From the NCBI RefSeq assembly GCF_003261175.1, contig NZ_QLNP01000063.1:1-64000 (forward strand): 64,000 nt of DNA. The letters run 5' to 3'. This stretch comes from Arthrobacter globiformis (GTDB taxonomy: Bacteria; Actinomycetota; Actinomycetes; Actinomycetales; Micrococcaceae). The notes below the pieces were generated by a model that was not told the origin of the DNA, made no database searches, and worked only from the letters and a program-made list of their open reading frames with translations. Made by a program: the position numbers and the translations under genes. Below are positions 56,980 through 64,000 of the stretch, one piece after another. Each line of letters starts with the position of its first letter. Within the stretch, counting starts at the first letter, position 1.

Positions 56980-58011
56980 CTAACGGGAAGCCAGCCTCAG
57001 CAGCCCGTCGCGCAGCGGCTGTGCCCGTTCGGTCAGTGCCACACCCGCCATGGCGGAGGAGGCCAGCCGCAGCAGCTGGGTCCGGAGGGCGCGCTGCCGG
57101 TTGTAGGCCTTGAGCGCGTCGTCCATCGGACGGGCGTTGAGGAGTTCGGCCAGCGTGACGGCGTCCACCAGCGCCTCGCAGGCGCCGCGGCCCAGGTTCG
57201 GCGTCATGCCGTGAGCGGCGTCGCCGGCCAGGACGGCGCCCGGCCGCACGAAGCTGCCGAGAGTGGGCGTGGTCCAGATCCGCTGCGCCAGCGTGGCGTC
57301 CGGTGTGGCCTGCTCCAGTGCTGTGCGGACGGCTGGCGCGCTTCCGGAGAAGCGCTCGTTTGCCTGCTTCAGCGCTTCGGCCGCATCAACGCCCGCCGGC
57401 CCGAGGTTTGAGCGGAATGAGGCATACCAGTAGGTCCGGCCGGCGGACGCTGGCGTGATGCCGAACAGCTGCCCGCGCCCCCAGTATTCCCCGCCGGCGC
57501 CGGCCTGGACGGGAGCGGGAAGGACGCCCCGCAAGGCCAGGTACGGCGTCAGCTTTGCCTGCGACCGGTCGCCCCAGAAGGAGCGTCGCACCACGCTGTG
57601 GACGCCGTCGGCCCCCACCAGCAGGCCCGACGACAGCGGGCCGGTGGCCGGAATGTCATCCACCCTGCCCTCGACGCGCTGCACGGAAGCCGGCACGGCG
57701 GCGTCAAGGATCCGGATGAGGTCCGCCCGAGAGACGCCCCGGACTCCACGCACCTCGGGTGCCAACAGGGCTGTGCCCATGGCGTCGCGCAGGGCCATCC
57801 CACCGAAGGCCGTGCCCGCCTCCCTGATCTGCGGCAGCACCCCCAGGACCGACAGGGCCGCCTGCGCCTCCGGCCACATGGCCAGCGACGTCTCCACCGC
57901 CGGAACGCCGGGCCGCTGCTCGTGGACGGCGACGTCGAAGCGCTGTGGGTCCAGGCCGGCAGCGAGCGCGAGGCCGGCGATGCCGCCGCCGATGATCGTT
58001 ATGGCTTCCAT
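56980..58011 (-). CDS. FAD-dependent monooxygenase
   Basis: A 343-residue class A flavin monooxygenase. The dinucleotide fold is ITIIGGGIAGLALAAGL at the N-terminus. VGADGVHSVVRRSFWG is the NAD(P)H/FAD-interacting DG motif, and LAGDAAHGMTPNLGRGA the GD motif. Without a C-terminal thioredoxin-like domain, it is of the simple salicylate-hydroxylase/zeaxanthin-epoxidase type. The substrate is unknown; the adjacency to PobA suggests an aromatic one (inference). The ATG at 58011 gives the usual start of the FAD fold. Confidence 0.88.
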   Translation of the reverse strand: MEAITIIGGGIAGLALAAGLDPQRFDVAVHEQRPGVPAVETSLAMWPEAQAALSVLGVLPQIREAGTAFGGMALRDAMGTALLAPEVRGVRGVSRADLIRILDAAVPASVQRVEGRVDDIPATGPLSSGLLVGADGVHSVVRRSFWGDRSQAKLTPYLALRGVLPAPVQAGAGGEYWGRGQLFGITPASAGRTYWYASFRSNLGPAGVDAAEALKQANERFSGSAPAVRTALEQATPDATLAQRIWTTPTLGSFVRPGAVLAGDAAHGMTPNLGRGACEALVDAVTLAELLNARPMDDALKAYNRQRALRTQLLRLASSAMAGVALTERAQPLRDGLLRLASR

Positions 58012-58079
58012 GGACCCGATCTTAAGCCCGACGGCGGGACGCTGGGTTGGCTCAGCCCCATCCGCGGGCGCCCGGGGGT

Positions 58080-59264
58080 TTAGCGCGTCGGCCAGCCGGT
58101 GTAGGCCTCGGCAAGGTACGCCTGGCCGTGCCGCGAGGACACCACGGAGTGCAGCTCGCCCAGCTGGCGGGCCCGGGCGAAGTCGCCGGCGTCCGCAGGG
58201 GTGTGCAGCATAGTGGTCATCCAGTAGGAGAACTGCTGGGCCTTCCACACGCGGTCCAGGGCGCGGTCGCTGTACGAATCCAGGAGGGCCGTGGAGCCGC
58301 TGTGGTAATAGCTGTCCAGCCCCTCGAACAGCACCTTCACGTCATGGATCGCCAGGTTCAGGCCCTTGGCGCCGGTCGGCGGCACGGTGTGCGCGGCGTC
58401 GCCGGCCAAGAACAGCTTGCCGTGCCGCATGGGCGCGTGCACGAAGCTGCGGAACGGGAGGACCATCTTGTCGATGACCGGTCCTTCCTTCAATTCGAAT
58501 CCGTTGCCGTTGACCCGGCTGCGGAACTCCGCCCAGATCCGATCTTCGGTCCAGTCGGCCACGTTTTCCTTGGGGTCGCACTGGAAGTACATGCGCTGCA
58601 CGGTTTCGGTGCGCTGGCTGATGAGGGCAAAGCCGTTCTCGGAGTTGGCGTAGATCAGCTCGTCCGAACTGCGGGGCGCCTCGGCGAGGATGCCGAACCA
58701 CGCGAACGGGTACTCGTGGAAGTACCACTTGCGGTGCGCTTCGGGGATCTGGAAGCGGCAGTGGCTGCGCGAGCCATCCGCCCCGGTGATGAAGTCGGCC
58801 TGAAGCTCGTACTCCACGCCGTCGGCGTCAGTGAACCAGACTTTGGGCTTGTCCTCGATGCCGTGGATGGTGGTGTCGGTGACGCTGTAGCGCACGTCGC
58901 CGCCGTCGGTTTCGCGGCGTGCGGCGAGGTCCGTGAAGACGTCGGTCTGGGGGTAGAGCCAGACGGACTCCCCCACGAGTTCCTTGAAGTCGATGCGGTG
59001 GCTTTCACCGTTGAACCGGAGTTCGATGCCGTCGTGCCGGTCTCCTTCGCGCAGCACGCGGTCGGACACGCCGCCGTCCACGAGCATGTTCACGGTGCCG
59101 TGCTCGAGGATGCCGGCGCGGACCGTCTCCGAAATTTCCTGGCGGCTGCGGATTTCGATCACGGTGGACTGAATGCCGGCCGTGGCCAGCAGGTGGGACA
59201 GCATGAGTCCCGCGGGGCCTGCGCCCATGATGGCCACCTGGGTGGTGATGATCTGTCGTGCCAT
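58080..59264 (-). CDS. pobA: 4-hydroxybenzoate 3-monooxygenase
   Basis: A 394-residue flavin monooxygenase that converts 4-hydroxybenzoate to protocatechuate with NADPH and O2. VAIMGAGPAGLMLSHLL is the FAD fold. RAGILEHGTV (Arg44 region), the substrate-gate Tyr201 region (DELIYANSENGFAL), and AGDAAHTVPPTGAKGLNLA are PobA-specific. The length equals that of the Pseudomonas enzyme. The gene is preceded on the same strand by an IclR regulator, and a TTCC...GGAA site lies 97-111 bases upstream. Protocatechuate ring-cleavage genes are not in the window. Confidence 0.95.
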   Translation of the reverse strand: MARQIITTQVAIMGAGPAGLMLSHLLATAGIQSTVIEIRSRQEISETVRAGILEHGTVNMLVDGGVSDRVLREGDRHDGIELRFNGESHRIDFKELVGESVWLYPQTDVFTDLAARRETDGGDVRYSVTDTTIHGIEDKPKVWFTDADGVEYELQADFITGADGSRSHCRFQIPEAHRKWYFHEYPFAWFGILAEAPRSSDELIYANSENGFALISQRTETVQRMYFQCDPKENVADWTEDRIWAEFRSRVNGNGFELKEGPVIDKMVLPFRSFVHAPMRHGKLFLAGDAAHTVPPTGAKGLNLAIHDVKVLFEGLDSYYHSGSTALLDSYSDRALDRVWKAQQFSYWMTTMLHTPADAGDFARARQLGELHSVVSSRHGQAYLAEAYTGWPTR

Positions 59265-59360
59265 GGTGTTCCTCGCTCCGTTGCGTAGCCCGGAAGTCCG
59301 GGCTGAAGGTGGTTGCTGGCTAACAGTGTGCGGCGGGGAGTGTGGTGGGCGTTACCTTAG

Positions 59361-59375
59361 TTCCGCTGAATGGAA
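59361..59375. promoter_or_regulatory. Putative PobR operator TTCCGCTGAATGGAA
   Basis: Shares 12 of 15 positions with the site at 60157-60171 before the iclR gene. It has a dyad TTCC...GGAA and lies between iclR and pobA. Confidence 0.55.
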
Positions 59376-59395
59376 GCACGCCTCACCGTGAAGGC

Positions 59396-60154
59396 TCAGC
59401 CGGCTCCTTCTGTCAGCCGCCGCGCGATGCCGCGCGCCGCCGTCTGGAGCGCGGGTACCAGCGCCTGCATGCGCATCTCCCGCAGGGGAACTACGACGCC
59501 GATTGCCGCCACCGCGCGCTTCTGGCCGTCCAGCACGGGGACGGCAATGCCCCAGGTGTCGGGATCGATCACGCCTGCCAGTTCGGCATAACCCTGGTTC
59601 GCTGCCTCAGCCAACAAGGCGCGCACCTCGTCCCGGCTCACCTTTCCGGCGGGATCCGCGAACTGGTCCAGATACTCGGCCTGGAGATGCTTTGGCTGGT
59701 GCGACATCAGGGCCAGTCCGGCCGAGGACACGTGGATGGCCATGCGGCCGGCGATCTGGGCGCGGTTGGCTACGGATCCTCGGCGGGACAGCCGCTCCAC
59801 GAACAGCGCTTCCCAGCCGTCGAGCACCGCAAGGTTCACGTTCTGGTTCAGCACGTGCTGGATGTCCTCCATGAAGGGCATGGCTGCCTGGCGCAAGGCC
59901 AGCGTGGGCGAATTGCGGTTGACCAGCTCCCACAGTCTCAGGCCCAGCCGCACCGACCCGCCAGGGCTGGTTTCCAGGAGCCCGTGCGCCGCGAGCTGAC
60001 GCACCAGGCGGTGTGCTGTGGTAAGGGGCAGATCGGCACGATCCGCGAGCTCGGACAGCTGCAGTTCAGAGACGCCGGACGGGAATGCCGCGATGACGCG
60101 CACCACACGGTCCACCACCGAATCCCCGGACACTGAGTTGGCCACCACATCCAC
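59396..60154 (-). CDS. pobR: IclR-family regulator (probable PobR)
   Basis: A 252-residue IclR protein. The N-terminal winged helix reads VVDRVVRVIAAFPSGVSELQLSEL and LPLTTAHRLVRQLAAHG. The C-terminal domain (about 75-245) is the GAF-like effector domain with the family pattern (NVNLAVLDGWEALFVERL and GYAELAGVIDPDTWGIAVPV). IclR proteins such as PobR and PcaU sense aromatic acids and activate their catabolic genes. It lies directly upstream of pobA on the same strand, so 4-hydroxybenzoate is the expected effector. GTG start at 60154. Confidence 0.9.
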   Translation of the reverse strand: MDVVANSVSGDSVVDRVVRVIAAFPSGVSELQLSELADRADLPLTTAHRLVRQLAAHGLLETSPGGSVRLGLRLWELVNRNSPTLALRQAAMPFMEDIQHVLNQNVNLAVLDGWEALFVERLSRRGSVANRAQIAGRMAIHVSSAGLALMSHQPKHLQAEYLDQFADPAGKVSRDEVRALLAEAANQGYAELAGVIDPDTWGIAVPVLDGQKRAVAAIGVVVPLREMRMQALVPALQTAARGIARRLTEGAG

Positions 60155-60156
60155 GC

Positions 60157-60171
60157 TTCCATTGAATGGTT
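60157..60171. promoter_or_regulatory. Putative IclR/PobR self-operator TTCCATTGAATGGTT
   Basis: Contains CCATT-G-AATGG, a perfect inverted repeat, and overlaps the ribosome-binding site region of the iclR gene, so binding would repress the regulator itself. Confidence 0.5.
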
Positions 60172-60339
60172 TTGGTTGTCCCAGCGTACTCGTGGGCGGG
60201 CGTGCTTGGAATCAAGACCGGCCCTTGCCTGCACAACCGGCCGGGGCCCCTGAGGGGGCAGGGCTGCGGACCAGGCTGAAACAGGCCGCACCCCAGGCGC
60301 TCCTGGTCGCTGCGTGAACCGCGGCTGAGTGAATAGGCC

Positions 60340-61416
60340 CTACCGCGCCGCGACCCCGGCCGAAGTCCGCCGCGAAAGCCGGGACCACACGGCGGGGGCC
60401 AGCACCACGGCAATTCCGACGGTGGCGCCGATCACCGTCTCGACGATCCGGTCCCGTAGCAGGATGCCGGGTGCGGCCGGGGAAACGAGCAGCGTGGAGG
60501 TCAGCGCCAGCGGCGTCACGAAGAGCTGGGCCAGTACGTAGTTCCGCGCAATGAAGAGCTCGGCGCCGAACTGGCAGATGGCGATCACCAGGACCGTCTG
60601 CCACGGCACGGGCTGCAGCAGCAGGATGCCCGCGAGGAGGACGAGGCCGAGCACGGTGCCGATGATCCTCTGCACGCCGCGGGCGATGCGGTGCCGCGTG
60701 GTGCGTCCCACCAGCGGAACCACTGCCGCCACCATGGCCCAGTAGTTGTGCCCGAAGCCGAGCCGCTGGCCTACGAGGGTGGCGATGGTGCCTGCGAGCC
60801 CCGCTGCCACGAGGTAGCCCAGCGCCTCGAGCCCCGCCGCCCGCTTCTCTTCCGCGGTCAGGCGGACAGGCGGGGGCATCTCCCATGGGGTCCGGCGGCT
60901 CCGCAGCACCCTGGAGGACAGCCCCACGGCCAGGCAAAAGAGCGTGGTCAGTACGGACACCAGCAAGCACTGCCACAACGGCGGCTGGCTGGGGATGGAC
61001 GCGATCGCGGCGAAGGCGAAGATGTGGAACAGCGAGCCGGCCGGCCGGTGCCGCCACCGGGCAATCACCAGCGAGCAGCCGCCGGCCACAAGGGTGGTGG
61101 CCAGCACCTGCAGCCAGATGCTCGCCGTCTGGGACAGGCCGCCGGCGTGCACCGTGCGGGCGGTCAGTGTGGCGAGCAGGATCACCAGCAGCATGAGCGC
61201 ACCCGCACGGACCTGGATGAAGAACCGCTTGCGGTGCAGCTCGCCGCGGCCGTAGATGCCTGTGAAGGCGCCGAAGGAGGCAAAGATCGCCAGGTCCAGG
61301 CGGCCCAGCAGCACCAGGGTGATCAGCGGCACGAAGACGCCCACGGCGCACCGCACGGCGACCTGATGATCCTTGTTTGCAGGGGCAAGGGTGAACATCT
61401 CGGCCAGCAGCTTCAC
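60340..61416 (-). CDS. FUSC-family membrane transporter
   Basis: A 358-residue membrane protein with about ten hydrophobic helices in two bundles, separated by a hydrophilic loop (about 165-205). The second bundle carries GFGHNYWAMVAAVVPLVGR followed by RGVQRIIGTVLG, the FUSC signature (RG.RIiGT..G) seen in aromatic-acid exporters AaeB and fusaric-acid resistance proteins. Export of aromatic acids would suit the neighbouring PobA locus. The GTG at 61416 follows GAAAGG; an in-frame ATG at 61464 adds 16 residues. Confidence 0.85.
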   Translation of the reverse strand: MKLLAEMFTLAPANKDHQVAVRCAVGVFVPLITLVLLGRLDLAIFASFGAFTGIYGRGELHRKRFFIQVRAGALMLLVILLATLTARTVHAGGLSQTASIWLQVLATTLVAGGCSLVIARWRHRPAGSLFHIFAFAAIASIPSQPPLWQCLLVSVLTTLFCLAVGLSSRVLRSRRTPWEMPPPVRLTAEEKRAAGLEALGYLVAAGLAGTIATLVGQRLGFGHNYWAMVAAVVPLVGRTTRHRIARGVQRIIGTVLGLVLLAGILLLQPVPWQTVLVIAICQFGAELFIARNYVLAQLFVTPLALTSTLLVSPAAPGILLRDRIVETVIGATVGIAVVLAPAVWSRLSRRTSAGVAAR

Positions 61417-61544
61417 GGGTGATTCGCGCCTTTCGTTGCAGTTTGGAACTGACGACGGCGGCACTGGCGTCCGCTTACCAGCTTAAGGGGGGCGGTCCCC
61501 GCCATTCCCGTGGAGGCCGCCCGCTGTCCTGTTGCGTTCGTCTC

Positions 61545-61580
61545 CCTGACCCGGGCTACTCAGCCTGACCGGGCTACTCA
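61545..61580. repeat. 17/18-base direct duplication spanning the beta-propeller stop codon
   Basis: CCTGACCCGGGCTACTCA (61545-61562) and CCTGACCGGGCTACTCA (61564-61580) differ by one base indel; the second copy ends in the gene's stop codon. Confidence 0.75.
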
Positions 61581-62564
61581 ACGCGGCTGCTTGGCGGCAT
61601 TGGTGCGTGCGTCCACGGTGACCACTTCGAAGGTCTTGGCGTTTGGCATTCCGAACTTGGCGTTGACCGCGGCGAGCGTGTCATCGAACAGTGCGGCCGT
61701 CGTCGGGATGTTGAAGTGCCGGCTGGTGATGACCTCCCGCAGCTTTGCGGTTGATTCGTGGAAGTTCACCCGGAGCCTGCTGATCTGGTTGGACATGTTC
61801 TGCACCGCCCAGACGGTATCGCCTTTGACCAGGATGCCGTCGACGTTGGGCACCTTCACGCCCTTGATCGCGGTGCTGGCGCCGGACCGCGGGCTGACCG
61901 TGTACAGCGCCTGATTGCCCGTGTGGGCCACCACCAGACGGCCGGCGTCGCGTGAGTAGGCGATGCCGTTGAGATTGAACTGCTTGCTGGTATCGGCCGC
62001 GGGGCCCTTCAGCGCCAGCGTGCGGACGTTGCCGAGGTCACCGTCGTCGTCCACCGGAATGAAGTACAGCTCGCCCCGCCGCGAGTTGGTGAACCAGGCT
62101 CCGTGGTCCGTGAGCGCCACGTCGTTGATGAAGGCTTCCTTCTTGGTCAGCTGGTAGGTCTTGACCGTCTTTCCTGTGTCCGTGTCGTACACGTAGGCCT
62201 GGCCGGTGGGGCCGCCGGCCACGAACAGCAGATCATTGTGCCGGTCTGCCTTCATGCCCACGGCCACCCTGCCCGCGGGCGCATCGATGAACCTGGAGGC
62301 CTTGTCCCTACGGATGTCGCCGCGGTAGATGTCCCCAGTGACGAGGTCGCCAGCGAAGAATTCGGTGCTGCCGGCGGCCGCGATGCCTTCGGCGCCCTTG
62401 GCCCCGTCCAGCAGGATGACCGGGGCGACGTCGTCCGATCGCGACTGCACGGTCCGCGACTCTCCGGCGGAGGCGACGGGTGCGGGGACCAGGAGCGCGG
62501 CGAGGGCGAGGAACCCTGCGGCTGCAAGGCGGCTGGTATGGCCTGAACTGGTGCTGATGGGCAT
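61578..62564 (-). CDS. Secreted SMP-30/NHL-type beta-propeller protein
   Basis: A 328-residue exported protein. Residues 1-34 form a signal peptide (LAAAGFLALAALLVPAPVASA). The rest is a six-bladed propeller of the SMP-30/gluconolactonase or NHL type: FFAGDLVTGDIYRGDI, LLFVAGGPTGQAYVYD, INDVALTDHGAWFTNSRRGELYFI, NLNGIAYSRDAGRLVVAHT and VDGILVKGDTVWAVQN. In plants and fungi such proteins act as superoxide-dismutase-like or lactonase enzymes; here the role is unknown. The ATG at 62564 has a GGAG site. It is alone on its strand, downstream of the ACT-protein divergent region. Confidence 0.84.
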   Translation of the reverse strand: MPISTSSGHTSRLAAAGFLALAALLVPAPVASAGESRTVQSRSDDVAPVILLDGAKGAEGIAAAGSTEFFAGDLVTGDIYRGDIRRDKASRFIDAPAGRVAVGMKADRHNDLLFVAGGPTGQAYVYDTDTGKTVKTYQLTKKEAFINDVALTDHGAWFTNSRRGELYFIPVDDDGDLGNVRTLALKGPAADTSKQFNLNGIAYSRDAGRLVVAHTGNQALYTVSPRSGASTAIKGVKVPNVDGILVKGDTVWAVQNMSNQISRLRVNFHESTAKLREVITSRHFNIPTTAALFDDTLAAVNAKFGMPNAKTFEVVTVDARTNAAKQPR

Positions 62565-62782
62565 GGCGGTGCTCTCCACGAGTCGACTTTTCCGTGCGAG
62601 CAGGCCGTTGTACGGGAGTCCGCACGCTGGTCTTTTCAGTGTAAGGACCCGGCTGGGGGCAGGCCATATCCCGGGAACGCGGAAGCCACGCCCCGGCCCA
62701 GGCTGCGAGTTTTTGGGGATGGTTCGCGGGATCGGAACGCGGGGGCAATCCCCCTGTAACAGCGGCCGGGCAGGCTGGGAGC
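62565..62782. other. Divergent intergenic region between beta-propeller and ACT-protein genes
   Basis: About 218 bases; no gene and no strong repeat seen. Promoters for both genes should be here. Confidence 0.4.
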
Positions 62783-63658
62783 ATGAAGCCGCAAGCGACT
62801 GCCCCGTCCCCTGCCGAACTGAGCTGTGAAGTCTGCGGGCAGATGCCCGAGCCCACCAAAACGCGCCTCACGGTGGCCAATGTCGCCGTCATGCTCCCGA
62901 TCGAACTGCTGGTGCACGCGCTGGTGGTGCAGACGCACCTGCCCTATGTTGCCAAGGTGCTCGTCCTGGCCCTGACGGCCACCGTCCTGGTGATCTGGGT
63001 GGCCGAGCCGTCCGCCGCACGGATCCTGCGGCGGTGGCTCCACGCACCCGCGCTCCGTCACCGCCGGCACCTTGGCACGGCACCGGCGCTGTGGCGCGCC
63101 CGGACCGTGCTCCGCGACGAACCTGGCTCCCTCAAGCGGATCACCAGGTCCCTGGCGCTGCTGGACACCAACATCCTGGGCATCCACGTCCACCCGGTCC
63201 AGGGCGGGGTGATGGATGAATTCGTGCTGTCCGCCCCCGGCGCGGTCAGCGAGCGCCAACTGCTGGAGGCCCTGGCAGACGGCGGCGGACGGAGCCCGCA
63301 GGCCTGGCCCACCACCGCCCTGGCCATGGCCGACGGGCAGACCAAGGCCCTGAGCCTGGCCGCCCGGATCGCCGACGCACCCGGGGAGCTGCCACTGGCC
63401 GTGGCCGAACTGCTGTCCGCCCGGATCCTCGACCCCGGCAGCGAGTCAGCCCGCCACGCCCAAACGGACGCCCGTGCAACGAACGACGCCGGCACCATCC
63501 TGAAGATCCCGACCGCCTGGCACGGACCCATCACCTTTTTCCGTCCCGGCGAGCCGTTCACGCCGGCCGAGTCGGCCCGCGCCCACCGGCTCGCGGAGCT
63601 CGCCGAAATCCTGGCGCACCGGGAGCCCCAGCGGCTGGGTCAGAACCCGGAGGGGTAG
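62783..63658 (+). CDS. Membrane-anchored ACT-domain protein
   Basis: A 291-residue protein. A short N-terminal tail has CEVC (Cys15, Cys18). Two hydrophobic helices follow (about 31-49 and 56-73). Residues about 103-175 form an ACT-like domain: RTVLRDEPGSLKRITRSLALLDTNILGIHVHPV, with the D-x-P-G-L/S ligand loop, read VLRDEPGSLKRI. Residues 176-291 are a helical, poorly conserved region. ACT domains bind amino acids and regulate enzymes; attachment to the membrane is unusual. No enzyme domain is visible. GGGAG precedes the ATG. The stop overlaps the convergent aldo/keto reductase by 19 bases. Confidence 0.72.
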   Translation: MKPQATAPSPAELSCEVCGQMPEPTKTRLTVANVAVMLPIELLVHALVVQTHLPYVAKVLVLALTATVLVIWVAEPSAARILRRWLHAPALRHRRHLGTAPALWRARTVLRDEPGSLKRITRSLALLDTNILGIHVHPVQGGVMDEFVLSAPGAVSERQLLEALADGGGRSPQAWPTTALAMADGQTKALSLAARIADAPGELPLAVAELLSARILDPGSESARHAQTDARATNDAGTILKIPTAWHGPITFFRPGEPFTPAESARAHRLAELAEILAHREPQRLGQNPEG

Positions 63659-64000
63659 CGGGGCGTGTAGCTCTCCTCGAGGCGCCGGACCTCGGAGTCG
63701 GTCAGGGCAAGCCCGACGGCGGCAGCGGCGTCGTCGATATGGCGTTCCTTCGTCGCCCCGATGATGGGGGCGGTGACGGCGGACTTGCCCGCGCTCCAGG
63801 CCAAAGCGATCTGCGCCATCGGCACGCCACGTTCATCCGCCACGGCGGCGACTGCATCAACGATGGCCTTGTTCGCGTCCTCGTCCTGCTTGTACAGCCC
63901 CTTGCCGAACTCGTCCGTGTCCTGCCGGGTCCCGGACCCCGCAGCGCCCCACGGCCGTGTCAGGTTTCCGCGCGCCAGCGGGCTCCAGGGGATGACGCCC
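63640..64000 (-). CDS. Aldo/keto reductase, 5' end outside the window
   Basis: The C-terminal 120 residues of an NADPH-dependent aldo/keto reductase (YajO/YghZ-like branch). PWSPLARGNLTRPWG is the loop after the conserved active-site region; AQIALAWSAGKSAVTAPIIGATKERHIDDAA is the cofactor-binding end of the barrel, with IGATK and the usual R/K contacts. The N-terminal catalytic Asp/Tyr/Lys/His lie beyond the window edge. It converges on the ACT-protein gene with a 19-base overlap. Confidence 0.9.
   Translation of the reverse strand, partial: GVIPWSPLARGNLTRPWGAAGSGTRQDTDEFGKGLYKQDEDANKAIVDAVAAVADERGVPMAQIALAWSAGKSAVTAPIIGATKERHIDDAAAAVGLALTDSEVRRLEESYTPRYPSGF

Overview
The window is one contiguous stretch of a high-GC actinobacterial chromosome. 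The gene families, the GC-biased codon use and the promoter style point to Micrococcaceae, most likely Arthrobacter sensu lato (Arthrobacter, Pseudarthrobacter or Paenarthrobacter). Pointers are a 6-hydroxy-D-nicotine-oxidase-type flavoprotein, secreted FG-GAP repeat proteins, several leaderless -10/start-codon arrangements, a PobA/IclR pair and intergenic palindromic repeats. This assignment is inference; there is no rRNA or marker gene here. I found no tRNA, rRNA, CRISPR array, transposase, integrase or plasmid function. It reads as ordinary chromosome with 61 protein genes, the first and last cut by the window edges.

Region by region. 1-9.6 kb: partial amino-acid permease, FAD oxidase, MBL/rhodanese sulfur protein, UspA with a repetitive tail, a GNAT-AAA ATPase fusion, a seven-helix protein resembling transmembrane terpene cyclases, LtrA and GluQRS. 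9.9-18 kb: two Lrp regulators (one divergent from a LysE exporter), a secreted metzincin-like protein with ten FG-GAP repeats, small hypothetical proteins and malic enzyme. 18-26 kb: transporters (three MFS), TetR and HxlR regulators, RraA and a quinone reductase. 26.3-32.1 kb: a mannitol PTS locus (tetR-mtlA-mtlD) divergent from ptsI. 32-40.6 kb: an alpha/beta hydrolase, an excisionase-like HTH protein, a GntR-soluble Cache operon, PucR divergent from alanine dehydrogenase, a Gfo/Idh oxidoreductase, and a TetR/FMN-reductase pair. 40.8-51 kb: lipoprotein, PEP-mutase-like protein, aminotransferase, UspA, PAP2 phosphatase, a three-gene branched-chain 2-oxoacid dehydrogenase operon and an aromatic/histidinol-phosphate aminotransferase. 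51-64 kb: holin-like membrane protein, a WXG-like protein with a hydrolase, purB, phosphoglycerate-mutase-like, GNAT, thioesterase, two flavin monooxygenases (one PobA) with an IclR regulator, a FUSC transporter, a secreted beta-propeller, a membrane-anchored ACT protein and a partial aldo/keto reductase.

Themes: (i) amino-acid sensing and catabolism (Lrp x2, PucR-ald, GntR plus Cache with an intact amino-acid-binding motif, bkd operon, aminotransferases); (ii) local regulator/target pairs with visible inverted-repeat operators; (iii) intergenic palindromes, including two 65-bp copies of one repeat 13.6 kb apart, and short direct duplications that include stop codons at four gene ends. The strongest candidates for something undescribed are the soluble dCache/GntR pair, the GNAT-AAA fusion, the terpene-cyclase-like protein next to LtrA, and the WXG-like/hydrolase pair.
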